64,000 nt of DNA, taken from contig CM074765.1 of the NCBI GenBank assembly GCA_037355855.1, positions 3,472,001 through 3,536,000 of the forward strand. The letters run 5' to 3'. The DNA comes from Pseudo-nitzschia pungens (taxonomy: Eukaryota > Bacillariophyta > Bacillariophyceae > Bacillariales > Bacillariaceae). A program made the translations under genes and the position numbers. Positions 43,183 to 53,189 of this stretch are shown here, piece after piece. Every line of letters starts with the position of its first letter. The first letter of the stretch is position 1. The notes beneath the pieces are model-generated. The model made no database searches. It was not told the DNA's origin and saw only the letters and a program-made list of their open reading frames with translations.

Positions 43183-44805
43183 ATGGCCGACACCATCCAC
43201 ACCGGACCACGCATCATCAACCGATTTGCGGACGTCTGTGTGGAGGTGCTGGACCACAAGGGAAGGGGGAGGATGCTCCGGGGCCTACTGGACTCAGGAT
43301 GCTCCAAGTCCATAATCCTAAAACACTTTGTCGACCGAAGTCAACTTACGAACCGGGACCAACGATCTGTTACCTATAATACCTATGGGGGCAAATTTCG
43401 AACAAAGTCTGCGGCTTCAGTGGGACTAAGGCTGATAGAATTCTCAAACTCAAAGACCATCAAATGGACCTTCCAGGTGGATGAGTACCATCACCACGAG
43501 GAGGTACCCTACGACATGATCATAGGATCCGACCTGATGGCGCAATTGGGACTGGATATTAAATACAGCTCCCGAACAATCAATTGGCAGGGTGACTCCA
43601 TCCCCATGAAGGGCATGGGGGAGCTCTCCGACCCGGACAAGTGTGAGGCAGTATTCTTTGCCAACACCCAAAGTCCAATCCTGCAACAGGAGGAAGAAAG
43701 GCAAGCCAAAATACTGGACGCAGATTACTCCAAGGTCGATATCGACGCTATGGTCAATGAGCTGGAGATCACAGACAAGTCCAAGGACGCCTTAAAGAAA
43801 ACTTTGAAGAAGTTCCCTACTCTCTTTGGAGGAGGCCTGGGACTGCTCAAAAATATCGAACCGGTATCTATCGAACTCCAACCTGGGGTCAAACCGGTCA
43901 GGCAGAGGTACTACTCAGTACCCCATGCCTTTGAACAAGCCCTCCGGAAGGAAATCAACAGGCTCTGTGATATCGGAGTCCTGGAGAAACTCCCACACGA
44001 TGATGACTCACCATGGGCATCACCGACATTCTGTCAACCCAAGAAAACTGGGGACATACGAGTTCTCACTGACTTTCGGAAGATGAACGCAGCAATTCAA
44101 CGGAAACCATTCCCACTACCACGAATAGGGGAAACCATCCAAAGACTACAAAAATTCAAGTCTGCTACGGCACTGGACTTGTCCCAAGGGTACTACACCA
44201 TTCCCATTTGCAAGGAGAGCCAAAAGATTTGCTCTACCATCCTGCCATGGGGGAAGTATGCCTACAAGCGATTGGCTATGGGGATTGCATGCGCACCGGA
44301 TATCTTCCAGTCCGTCATGATGAACCTACTCGGCGACCTGGACTATGTCCTTGTCTACATCGATGATATCTTAATCATCCAACGCGAGGGGGAATCTGAG
44401 CAGGATCACCTCGACAAAATCGATACAGTCCTACAGAGACTGGATGACGCTGGCTTTCGAGCCAACCTTCGAAAATCCTTCTTCATGCAAAAAGAAGTGG
44501 AGTATTTGGGTTTTCTACTAACAACAGAGGGCATTCAACCCCAGCCAAAGAAGCTGGAGGCGATGAAGCGCCTCGAAGCCCCCAAGAACACCAAGCAACT
44601 CAAGATGTTCCTTGGAATGGTCAATTTTTACAGGGATATGTGGAAGCGCCGCTCCCACATCCTTGCCCCCCTCAACAAGCTTGCGGGCAAGAAGGGGAAA
44701 CTGAACTGGTACTGGGGCCCAGCAGAGCAGAAAGCTTTCATGGAGGCGAAGAGGACAATTTGCGCGAAGCGCATTTTGTCCGACGTTCCGATGTTCCAGT
44801 ACTAA
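43183..44805 (+). CDS. pol: Pol, first part: aspartic protease and reverse transcriptase
   Basis: In the same frame as gag, separated only by the TGA. Residues about 20-140 are a retropepsin-like protease (LLDSGCS with the DSG catalytic triplet, then YDMIIGSDLMAQLGL). Residues about 235-500 are reverse transcriptase: SPWASPTFCQPKKTGDIRVLTDFRKMN, SATALDLSQGYYTIPI and the catalytic VYIDDILI. The genuine pol sequence stops at about base 44755; the last residues to the stop at 44803-44805 are read from the inserted element. It cannot make RNase H or integrase in this copy. Confidence 0.93.
   Translation: MADTIHTGPRIINRFADVCVEVLDHKGRGRMLRGLLDSGCSKSIILKHFVDRSQLTNRDQRSVTYNTYGGKFRTKSAASVGLRLIEFSNSKTIKWTFQVDEYHHHEEVPYDMIIGSDLMAQLGLDIKYSSRTINWQGDSIPMKGMGELSDPDKCEAVFFANTQSPILQQEEERQAKILDADYSKVDIDAMVNELEITDKSKDALKKTLKKFPTLFGGGLGLLKNIEPVSIELQPGVKPVRQRYYSVPHAFEQALRKEINRLCDIGVLEKLPHDDDSPWASPTFCQPKKTGDIRVLTDFRKMNAAIQRKPFPLPRIGETIQRLQKFKSATALDLSQGYYTIPICKESQKICSTILPWGKYAYKRLAMGIACAPDIFQSVMMNLLGDLDYVLVYIDDILIIQREGESEQDHLDKIDTVLQRLDDAGFRANLRKSFFMQKEVEYLGFLLTTEGIQPQPKKLEAMKRLEAPKNTKQLKMFLGMVNFYRDMWKRRSHILAPLNKLAGKKGKLNWYWGPAEQKAFMEAKRTICAKRILSDVPMFQY
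44737..44755. repeat. Left 19-bp target-site duplication of element copy B
   Basis: TTCATGGAGGCGAAGAGGA, repeated exactly at 46774-46792. Its first bases may be shared with the ATT tail, so the true length is 17-19 bp. Confidence 0.9.
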
Positions 44806-45301
44806 AAATACGTAGATTTCTACACACATTTACCATGCGATATCTCGCTCCCTTCTACACCCCCAATCACAATACCAGGACCTACACATACTAACAGCGA
44901 CCTCCCGTCTTTGATTCTGCTATTTCTTCAGTTGCTCGATGCTTTGTTTGGTTGAGTTGGTTGCCTATTCACCACTCGCCGGACGATCGATCGGCAACAG
45001 CGGCAGCATCAGCAGCACCAAAACCGACACATAATTTTCTACAGCACCTCCAGTACAGATTCTACAGCGATTCACCACTAATTTTCGTTGTACTGCTTCG
45101 ATCTGTTTCGCAGCTCCATTCCAAGGCCCCTAAGTATATCTTATACTTAATGTTCTACACTGTTTCCAAGCTGCTTAAGTGATTCTCACTTAATGTTCTA
45201 CATTCTTCGAAGTTCCTTGCTGAGTCCTCTTAAGTCTTTTCAAGTCGAAGTTCACGAACAGCCCCTTCCACTGTAGGAATCTTTCTACAAGAAATATAGC
45301 T

Positions 45302-46100
45302 GTCATCTGTTTTCAAGTCCATTGCCCTGCTGGACTATAAGTGTTTTCACTTATGGTCCTACTGTTTTCTGACCCAAGCCCCAAAGCCGCTAAGTACAGC
45401 TCGCTTAAGGATCGACTACCTACATATACCTCCCAGATGTACTGTATAAATGTCATCTGTTTCCAAGTCTACTGCCCTGCTGGACCTTAAGTGTTTTCGC
45501 TTATGGTCCTACTATTTCCTGACCCAAGCCCCAAAGCCACTAAGTACAGTTTGCTTAAGGCTCTACCACCTACATAACCCTCTCAGGTGTACAGTATAAC
45601 TGTCATCTGTTTTCAAGTCTACTGCCCTGCTGGACCATAGTGTTTTCGCTTATGGTCCTACTGTTTCTTGACCCAAGCTCCAAAGCCGCTAAGTACAGCT
45701 CGCTTAAGGCTCTACCATCTACATATACCTCTCAGATGCACACTTCAACTGTCATCTGTTTTCAAGTCTACTGCCCTGATGGACCATAAGTGTTTTCGCT
45801 TAAGGTCATACTGTTTTCTCACCCAAGCCCCAAAGCCGCTAAGTACAGCTTGCTTAAGGCTCTCCTACCTACATAACCCTCTCAGATGCACACTTCAACT
45901 GTCATCTGTTTTCAAGTCTACTGCCCTGCTGGACCATAATTGTTTTCGATTATGGGCCTACTGTTTTTCTGACCCAAGCCCCAAAGTCGCTAAGTACATG
46001 TTACTTAACGCTCCACCACCAACACATACCCCTCCAGTTCACAGTATAGCTGATACCTGTTTTCAAGCCTACAGCCCTGATGGTCCATAAGTGTTATCAC
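45302..46100 (+). repeat. Tandem array of ~150-bp units with a conserved hairpin
   Basis: Units start at GTCATCTGTTTTCAAGTCTA-like positions 45302, 45452, 45602, 45751, 45901 and 46052 (periods 149-151). Each carries a GGACCATAAG..CTTATGGTCC stem about 30 bases in, with a TGTTTTCG-type loop. Unit five has CCATAAT/ATTATGG, changed on both arms. Confidence 0.9.
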
Positions 46101-46320
46101 TTAGAGCCCCATGTTTCCAAGCTACTACAGGAGAGCAAGTTCAAGTTCGAACAGAAGGCCAGCTGTTACGAATTTGAACTTGGTAGTAGGCTCCACCGCC
46201 TCTACGTGTTTCCTACTACGAAGTTCGAACAGAAGGACAGCTGTTACGAATTTGGTAGTAGGCTCCGTACTATCTGTACCATACAGTGGTAAGGAATGTG
46301 TTCGGGGCACTCGCATTACT

Positions 46321-46460
46321 GATGCTGCAATACAGCATGCAGAGACCAGTTTCGCTTGCGTCAGCTGACCACTTGCATTACTGATACTATGTATCTGAGG
46401 AAGGGTTTTGCTTGTGTTAGCTGACCACTTCTAGCGTTACTGATGCTGTACAGCAGCATT
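46321..46460 (+). repeat. Three ~60-bp units each with a small hairpin
   Basis: Stems ATGCTG/CAGCAT (46322-46338), GATAC/GTATC (46383-46395) and ATGCTG/CAGCAT (46443-46459), each preceded by TTACTG. Loops are 3-5 bases. The middle unit differs on both arms yet still pairs. Copy A has the same three in reverse orientation. Confidence 0.85.
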
Positions 46461-46773
46461 CAAGGGACAGTTTTACTTGTGTTTTTCCCTTTCATATTCT
46501 TGTTACCTGTCTCTTGTACGCTCTGCAACAGCAGTGTCTGTTGTGCTTTGGACTGGTTTGTTTTTTCCTGATTGTTTCCAAGGTTTGTTTGCAAAATCGT
46601 CGTTTTTACAACTTGGAGCATAAACTCTCTTTGATTGAGGCGACGCGTCGTTCTACAACTTGGGGCCTAACCTCTCTTCGATTGAGGCGACGATAAAGTC
46701 TGGTTACAGACTGAGTAGCTTTTAACCACCTTCGGTGGATTTTCCTACTTAAATAAGTATATTATTATTATTA

Positions 46774-46792
46774 TTCATGGAGGCGAAGAGGA
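46774..46792. repeat. Right 19-bp target-site duplication of element copy B
   Basis: An exact copy of 44737-44755; the pol frame resumes here. Confidence 0.9.
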
Positions 46793-48489
46793 TGCTCGCA
46801 GATGAAGCGAAACTCGCATTCCCGGATTTTACGAAACCATTTCATCTCTACTCAGACGCCAGTGACAGGCAACTGGGAGCAACCGTATGCCAAGATGGCA
46901 AACCCCTTGGTTTCTACACAAGGAAACTGAACTCAGCGCAGCTCAACTACACTGTCGGGGAAAAAGAACTCCTTGGTATAGTGGAAGGCTTGAAAGCGTT
47001 TGAAGGAATCCTACGAGGACAAGATGTAACCATTCACACGGATCACCTGAACCTATTGTATCAGCAGATGCCGACCCAAAGAATGGTCCGGTGGAGACTC
47101 CTCATGGAGGAGTTCCATCCGGTAGTCAAGCACGTTGCTGGCAAAGACAATGACGCAGCAGATGCACTGTCTCGATTGGACATCACAGATGACCCAGCAG
47201 ACACAGTGGAATGGCTGCCACCAAATAAGCCCCTCACCTACGCGGATGAGGAAGCGCACCTCCGGCAACTCCTATTCCCACTTGGAGAAGCACCGGAAGA
47301 ATTCCAGGGCAATAGTGCATTCCCACTTGCTCCGGACATGATTCAGTTCTACCAACAGAAGGACACGAAAATCATGAATGCTTTGGAAAAAGACAAAGGC
47401 CTAACTACCAAAAATGTGGAAGGTTTCAGTCTCATCCACAAAGAAGGCAAGATCCTGATTCCCGACAAACTCAAACAAAGAGTGATGGAGTGGTACCACA
47501 CCATGTTGGTGCACCCGGGGGAAAAGAGAATGGAACAGAGCATACGCTCAGTCTTCACCTGGAAAGGCCTACGGAAGGACGTCCAGGACCTTTGTAAGCA
47601 CTGCCACACGTGTCAGATGTTTAAGAAGAGTGGCCGGAAGAAGTATGGACTACTACCGGAAAAAGCAGCTGAGGTCATCAAATGGCAGAGGGTCAATGTG
47701 GACCTCTGGGGACCTGCAACTGTCCACAACAAAAATGGTAAAGACTACCAAATCCATGTCCTCACCATGGTGGACCCAGTGACCGGATGGTTTGAACTGG
47801 CTCACCTGAAGGACTCCCCAAATGCAGCAGAAACTCAACGATTGCTAGACAGTACCTGGTTGGCAAGATATCCGCGCCCAAAGGAAATTGGCTTTGATGG
47901 CGGGAGTGAGTTCAAAGCAGAGTTCCAAGAGCTCTGCGAGAACATGGGGATGAAAAGAAAGCCCAGTGGGGCTTGGAACCCACAATCCAACTCGGTGTTG
48001 GAAAGGATCCATCAGGTATTAAAGGACTGTCTGTTGTCCTTCAACCTGGAAAACAGGGACCTCCACGAGAAGGACCCTTTTGAGGAATTCACCACCGAGG
48101 CAGCATATGCTATCAGAAGCGCCATCCATACCACCCTGGGGTACTCCCCAGCGCAACTGGTGTTTGGTCGAGACATGTTCATGCCGGTGAACTTCCCAGT
48201 GGACTGGGAAGCAATCCAAGCAAGGAAGCAGAAAAGCATCCACAAGAACAACATCAGGGAGAACCAGAAGAGGATCCCCCATGTCTATAAAGAAGGCGAC
48301 TATGTCACCCTGGAAAGGAAGGGCATTATTCCAAAACTATCCTTCCCACGGCAAGGACCTTACAAGGTGCTCAAGGCCCATGATAATGGAACTGTAACTA
48401 TTGAAACTGCTCCTTTTGTAACTGACCGGGTTAACATCAGGAGAGTCCATCCCTATTATTGCAGGGATAACCCTGAACCAGAGAAGTAA
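46777..48489 (+). CDS. pol: Pol, second part: RNase H and integrase
   Basis: Pol sequence continuing from the first part; bases before 46793 are the duplicated target. Residues about 15-125 are RNase H (HLYSDASDRQLGA, VGEKELLGIVEGLKAF, TDHLNLLY, KDNDAADALSRL). The integrase begins with an H-H-C-C zinc motif (YHTMLVHP... CKHCHTC) and has a D-D-E core: VDLWGP, FDGGSEFKAE and SNSVLERIHQ. A C-terminal SH3-like stretch (EGDYVTLERKG..FPRQGPYKVL) follows; no chromodomain is seen. As it lacks its own promoter and start context, it is unlikely to be expressed from this copy. Joined across the insert, pol would be one open frame of about 1089 codons. Confidence 0.93.
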   Translation: MEAKRMLADEAKLAFPDFTKPFHLYSDASDRQLGATVCQDGKPLGFYTRKLNSAQLNYTVGEKELLGIVEGLKAFEGILRGQDVTIHTDHLNLLYQQMPTQRMVRWRLLMEEFHPVVKHVAGKDNDAADALSRLDITDDPADTVEWLPPNKPLTYADEEAHLRQLLFPLGEAPEEFQGNSAFPLAPDMIQFYQQKDTKIMNALEKDKGLTTKNVEGFSLIHKEGKILIPDKLKQRVMEWYHTMLVHPGEKRMEQSIRSVFTWKGLRKDVQDLCKHCHTCQMFKKSGRKKYGLLPEKAAEVIKWQRVNVDLWGPATVHNKNGKDYQIHVLTMVDPVTGWFELAHLKDSPNAAETQRLLDSTWLARYPRPKEIGFDGGSEFKAEFQELCENMGMKRKPSGAWNPQSNSVLERIHQVLKDCLLSFNLENRDLHEKDPFEEFTTEAAYAIRSAIHTTLGYSPAQLVFGRDMFMPVNFPVDWEAIQARKQKSIHKNNIRENQKRIPHVYKEGDYVTLERKGIIPKLSFPRQGPYKVLKAHDNGTVTIETAPFVTDRVNIRRVHPYYCRDNPEPEK

Positions 48490-48513
48490 TTGTTACAGTA
48501 CCATGGAGGAGCA

Positions 48514-48698
48514 TGCCGTGCACCGGAATACAGTCACGAGTCTACTCGGGACTGGATTAAGGTTGAGGATAAATTAGCGAGGCGTTGGAATCGCCGATTC
48601 CAAATGCCAATCGAAAGCAATAGCAATAGACTAATTGATAGAGCTCACAATTTGCATATCACTACTACTTTATTCATTAGTAGACCCGGGGTATGGCA
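48514..48698 (+). repeat. Right LTR (185 bp)
   Basis: Identical to 40861-41045. It is followed by the TSD CCATA at 48699-48703, after which copy A of the 2-kb element resumes. Confidence 0.95.
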
Positions 48699-48703
48699 CC
48701 ATA

Positions 48704-49452
48704 TGCGAAACACTTATGGTCCATCAGGGCAGTAGACTTGAAAACAGATGACATTTATACTGTACACCTGAGAGGGTTATGTAGGTGGTGGAGCCTTAAG
48801 TGAGCTGTACTTAGTGGCTTTGGGGCTTGGGTCAGAAAACAGTAGGACCATAAGCGAAAACACTTATGGTCCAGCAGGGCAATGGACTTGAAAACAGATG
48901 ACAGCTGGAATTTCTTGTAGAAATATTCCTACAGTGGAAGGGGCTGTTCGCGAACTTCGACTTGAAAAGACTTATGAGGACTCAGCAAGGAACTTCGAAG
49001 AATGTAGAACATTAAGTGAGAATCACTTAAGCAGCTTGGAAACAGTGTAGAACATTAAGTATAAGATATACTTAAGGGCCTTGGAATGGAGCTGGAAAAC
49101 AGATCGAAGCAATAGACATGTACGTTCGGTTTTGCTGTACGGTAGAATCTGTACTGGAAGTGCTGTAGAAAATTATGTGTCGGTTTTGGTGCTGCTGCTG
49201 CTGCTGTTGCCGAATCCGATCGACGACGGCAATGGTGAATAGGCACCAAAGCAGCCAAAACAAAGCAGCAAGCAACTGAACTGATAGCAGAAACGAAGAG
49301 CGGAGGTCTTGGTTAATACATGTAGGTCCTGGTATTGTGATTGGGGGTGTAAAAGGGAGCGAGATATCGCATGGTAAATGTGTGTAGAAATCTACGTATT
49401 TTTAATACTGGAACATCGGAACGTCGGACAAAATGCGCTTCGCGCAAATTGT
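48704..49452 (-). mobile_element. 2-kb structured non-coding element, copy A, 5' part
   Basis: On the minus strand it starts CAATTTGCGCGAAGCGC at about 49451 and reads the same head as copy B, including perfect TTAAGTATA/TATACTTAA and TTAAGTGA/TCACTTAA hairpins (about 49058-49078 and 49013-49031). It differs from copy B mainly in a variable block at about 49110-49310. It then enters the 150-bp repeat array, which continues on the other side of the retrotransposon at 40860. Confidence 0.85.
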
Positions 49453-49473
49453 TGTTGGGGTATGGCAGTATTA
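49453..49473. repeat. Right 21-bp target-site duplication of element copy A
   Basis: An exact match to 39573-39593. Confidence 0.9.
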
Positions 49474-50730
49474 CTTCTCATAGTACTACTAGTACCACAA
49501 TTAGTTTATCGAAGTGCACTACTTCTAGTAGTACTATGTATCCACCATCCAGGTGCATTCTTGCATTCCATTCATCTTGCTTCCTTGATTTGCTCAATAT
49601 TTGGGACTTCCTAAAGTGGTTCTTTCTGATTGTCCCAAACAATATTTGCTTCCTTGAAATCACCTAGTAGAAGTACTAGTACTAGTACTAGTACAAATCT
49701 AAGCACTTCATTGCTCTTGCAGGCAGCATATATGCAAAACAACAGAGGTTTGGGAATATCACCACCACTCTACTAGTAGTAATACAACCCTTGCATGTTA
49801 AATTGTCTTGGTACTAGAAAACATTTTGAATCATTGTTGCTTCTTTTTGAAATGGTTTGCAAAGTCTCTAGTAACAGAGCTGCACAAGAAAATGCCTTGT
49901 TCTTGTTCCTCCCAGAACAAGGAGTTGTTGTTGTACATTCTTGACTTCACCATAGTAGTTTGAGATGTCCAGAAACTGTGCAGTATGATGGTTCTTGACC
50001 TTCTTGTTATATTTTGATTGAGATAGAACAGCCCTGAGCCTTAGGATGATAGTAGGATGACTGGAGGACACTATGTGATACGTTACACGAGGACAAAAAA
50101 AGTAACGTTTTCAGCACCATCATTTACGGCGAATACTAATAATATTCTTCGGGTCCAGCTTTAGTTGTTCGTTATATGTCTCTTCAGTCCTTTCCATAAT
50201 CTCAAGATCGGCAGTTAAAAAGGTCATGTAGCTGCAGTTAATTGCTAGATTTTTGGTGGCGAAGATATAATTCTTCGGATTATTATTGAACATCATCCTT
50301 CTGATTTGTTTACTGAAAGACATTTATGATGGTATGCACACTATAAAGAATTTTCCTTGGGTCCTGTTACTCCGTAATCTTTGTTTTGACTATACTGGGA
50401 TTATTGCTTACCGAAGTGCTTTAATGGCGAAAGGTCATCGCGTGTTTCTGCGACCAAAAGAATATAAGCGCTGTTGCCTTCTTTGTTCGGAGTTGATTCG
50501 TATGAAGTGGGATTTCGTCGAGATTTCGGTGTGATTTTAGGTAGCACAGGATCCGAATCAAGAATCGATCTTTGCCGGTGAAATTCTCGTCTCTCACCAA
50601 TCGCTCACATTTCAGTAAACAACTGTGTAAAGATCCCTACAACCACATCTTCTCTTTTGTCGGGTTGTACTTTTTTATATCCTTTCGGTCATTAAGTTTG
50701 CAAGGAAATTTGATCCAAAGACAGTGAAAG
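49474..50730. other. Intergenic, right flank of the nest
   Basis: ACTAGT/TAGTAC blocks occur at about 49483-49540, 49667-49695 and 49772-49782, as on the left flank. AT-rich, no gene recognised. The last few hundred bases hold the promoter of the M11 peptidase gene. Confidence 0.55.
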
Positions 50731-53189
50731 ATGAAGCTGTCAACAGTTGTTTCGTCTCTTTTTCTGATGTCGCTGCACAATGCTGCAAACGGTAACAATG
50801 CGGTAAGGAGAAATTTTGCCATGGGGAGTTAACACTCTGTGAGGCGTAGATTGAAGTACTAATGATTCCTTTTTGCTCTTCTACCGTCACGACAGTTCGC
50901 ATCTCTACGAGGTTCGAAAGAAAATAACCGAAGAGCTTTGCGAGTGCAACACCCTTGCACATTGGTTCAAATCGAGACAGAGTACGAAGACGAAATCGGA
51001 GAAGCACGAGAAGAACCAGCGGAAACCACGAATGAATCGAGATCGAAAATGTACACTGGATCTGGTGCCGGAGGCGACAGAAAGCTCCATGAGGGGGAAG
51101 ATTTTCGATTCAAGTGCGAGCTCCAAGAGGAAGATAGAGCCGCGGCAGGAAAATATTTTGTACCAATCAACGGAATAGACACTTATGAACTCGAGAACAT
51201 CGTCAGTGGTGATACAACAATGCTTGCAGAGGGAGCAACTATTATGGATGGTGAAATGTGGTTGCCAGTGGGAGCGGCGATTGAATTCGGAAGCAATGGT
51301 AGAAGAAAGCTCCAGGAGGCGTCGCGAGCAAAAGGGACCAGGAAGGTTCTTGTAGTACGGGCCAATGCCAATGATATGTCCACGGCGTCCTCAAAAGAAG
51401 TTCTATCCGACAAAATATTTGGAACGAATGGCGACATCGCAAATCTTAAATCACAATACGACGCATGCTCGCACGGACAACTCCAATTTCAACCTTTTCA
51501 AGGAATGACAAGCGGAGGGACCAACGTCGTAAATGGGGTTATTGAAGTCAACATCGATATGAATGTCGCCGATTCCAGTCGATACGACGTAGAAGACGCT
51601 ATGGAGGAGGCAGCCGACAAAATTGTTGGAAACCTTAGTGAACAGTTCGACCACGTCATGCTGTGCCTACCATCAGGCTCCCGTCTTGGAGCAACCAACA
51701 AAAACTGGTAAGAATTTGATTTTTTGAACGTAAAGAATGACCGAAGACAAAGGACGATAGACGCTCTAACATCTGTCTGCATATCCTCTCACGTTTTATA
51801 GGGTTGCTTACGCGTATGTCAACTCCTGGCTTTCGGTGTTCAACGAGGGTTTCTGTGAATCACTATCAACGCAAGTGCACGGTAAGTCACACGTCGTGTG
51901 TCTTTCAGTATCGACAAAACAGAAGTGTAAGGAATTTCGATTTCTCACTCCGCGAGCATTGCTTTCATTTTTGTGTCAACAATGTTTCATTTTCAGAAAT
52001 TGGTCATAACCTCGGTTTGGCGCACGCCGGTAAAGACAACATCTCGTATGGTGACAAGTCCGGCATGATGGGCTTTAGTTACAGAGAAGACAACGGACCA
52101 TTGCAATGCTTCAACCCAGCAAAGAGTTATCAACTGGGTTGGTACGACGATAAAGTAGTCGAGATCGATCCCGAAGACGGAACATGGGTCGGTACCCTCA
52201 TTGGAGCGGTGGATTACAAAAACGACAGTGTTGATCAAAACGCAAAAGTTGTCGTGAAAATCACGAGTCCTGATAGAACGAACCTTTACGTCGGATACAA
52301 TCGGAAAAAGGGGATGAATTCAGGAGTCCCTCTGGCTGGCGACAGAGTCACAATTGTGGAGCAAGGTCTCGGTTACAGCTCGTCAAACTTTGTCGGTAAC
52401 CTTTCTCCTGATGATCCAATCCATACCTTCTACAGTTTTGGTGGATCGAACAAAAATCTCGTGGTGGAGTTCATCGATCGCAAATCCTACTACAATGAGG
52501 TGACTGTGGCAATCTACTACGATACCTGCATATATCCTTCGTGCTGCAATGGCCGGACATGCAACACAAACGGGTTCAAACCCACCCCAGCACCCCAACC
52601 GCTGCCGTCGCCCGTAGCCACTCCAACTCGCAAACCGACTCCCCACCCAACTCCGGCGCCAGTGCCGCCCACACCCGCTCCAACACGAGACCGCATGCAC
52701 ACCAGCGGGGGTACGGGCAGCAGATCTAGACCAATGAAACTCCTTACTGAGAATTTCCGGGAAGGACTCGGGGCCTTTTACGGTGGGGGGAACGCGGTCG
52801 CGCACAACATTTTTCAATACATCGCTACTGCCAAGTTCCAATTGAAGCAATGGACCGAGCCTCCCTACATTGGTACGGATTTGGATCTTCAGGGCAACAC
52901 CATTGTTCAGGTGAATTTCTGGTACAATGCCCAGCAGATGGAACCCCAAGAAGGATTCCGACTGCAATACTCTACAGACCACGGAGTGACGTGGTCCGAC
53001 GTTCGTCGATTCAGCTTTGGAAGCAGTTTCAACGAACTCGATGCCTGGAAATTTGTCAATGCCGCTTCTTTCCAGGTGCAAGAAGGTTTGAGTACGGCAA
53101 AGCTTCGATTTGTGGGCGAGACATCCAAGAACGACAGTAATTCTGTCTTTTACATCGCGGGTGTCAACATTTACGGTATTGAAAAATAA
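50731..53189 (+). CDS. Gametolysin-like M11 metallopeptidase, secreted, with C-terminal beta domain
   Basis: Four exons: 50731-50802, 50896-51707, 51802-51881, 51997-53189, with introns of 93, 94 and 115 bp, all GT-AG. They join in frame to 718 residues. Exon 1 is a signal peptide (MKLSTVVSSLFLMSLHNAAN). A propeptide-like region follows, then the peptidase: VLVVRAN..., FDHVMLCLPSGS, the zinc motif HEIGHNLGLAH (created exactly at the exon 3/4 junction, phase 1) and the Met-turn SGMMGFS. M11 enzymes digest Hyp-rich wall glycoproteins in Chlamydomonas; in diatoms they may act on the organic casing or in mating. A linker of PTPAP-type repeats (about 52580-52690) leads to a 150-residue domain with beta-sandwich character (QVNFWYNAQQ, FRLQYSTDHGVTWSDV, AKLRFVGET), like reelin or carbohydrate-binding modules. 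Extracellular or wall-bound. Confidence 0.9.

Larger units (their letters stand above)
44756..46773 (+). mobile_element. 2-kb structured non-coding element, copy B, complete (2018 bp)
   Basis: The 5' end CAATTTGCGCGAAGCGC and the 3' end ...CACCTTCGGTGGATTTTCC...AAATAAGTATATTATTATTATTATTC are both shared with copy A in inverse orientation. Order: conserved 5' head with short hairpins (GTAGATTTCTAC at about 44811; TAAGTATATCTTATACTTA at about 45131; TTAAGTGATTCTCACTTAA at about 45176); six ~150-bp tandem units from 45302; two GTTCGAACAGAAGG units (about 46143-46260); three ~60-bp hairpin units (46321, 46383, 46442); GAGGCGAC direct repeats; 3' hairpin; ATT tail. The long TSD plus a repetitive 3' tail fit LINE-type target-primed reverse transcription, so it is most likely a SINE-like passenger. 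It has no RT gene, terminal inverted repeats or LTRs, and no tRNA head that I can recognise. Confidence 0.85.
40861..48698 (+). mobile_element. Full-length Ty3/gypsy-like LTR retrotransposon, young, disrupted in pol
   Basis: Identical 185-bp LTRs, 5-bp TSD, gag, then pol in the order protease, reverse transcriptase, RNase H, integrase, which defines the Ty3/gypsy group. The identical LTRs show recent insertion. A 2018-bp element (copy B) has since split pol between reverse transcriptase and RNase H; removing it and one TSD leaves the pol frame open. Without the insert the element is about 5.8 kb. A 739-base leader lies between the left LTR and gag, and a short purine run (GGAGGA) precedes the right LTR. 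Confidence 0.95.

Noticed and set aside
45302..46100. CRISPR-like array
   Set aside because: The 150-bp units repeat along their whole length, with no short repeat/unique spacer pattern; this is an internal tandem array of a eukaryotic mobile element.
44756..46773. Copy B as an LTR or DNA transposon
   Set aside because: No terminal direct or inverted repeats, and the 19-bp TSD is too long for either class.
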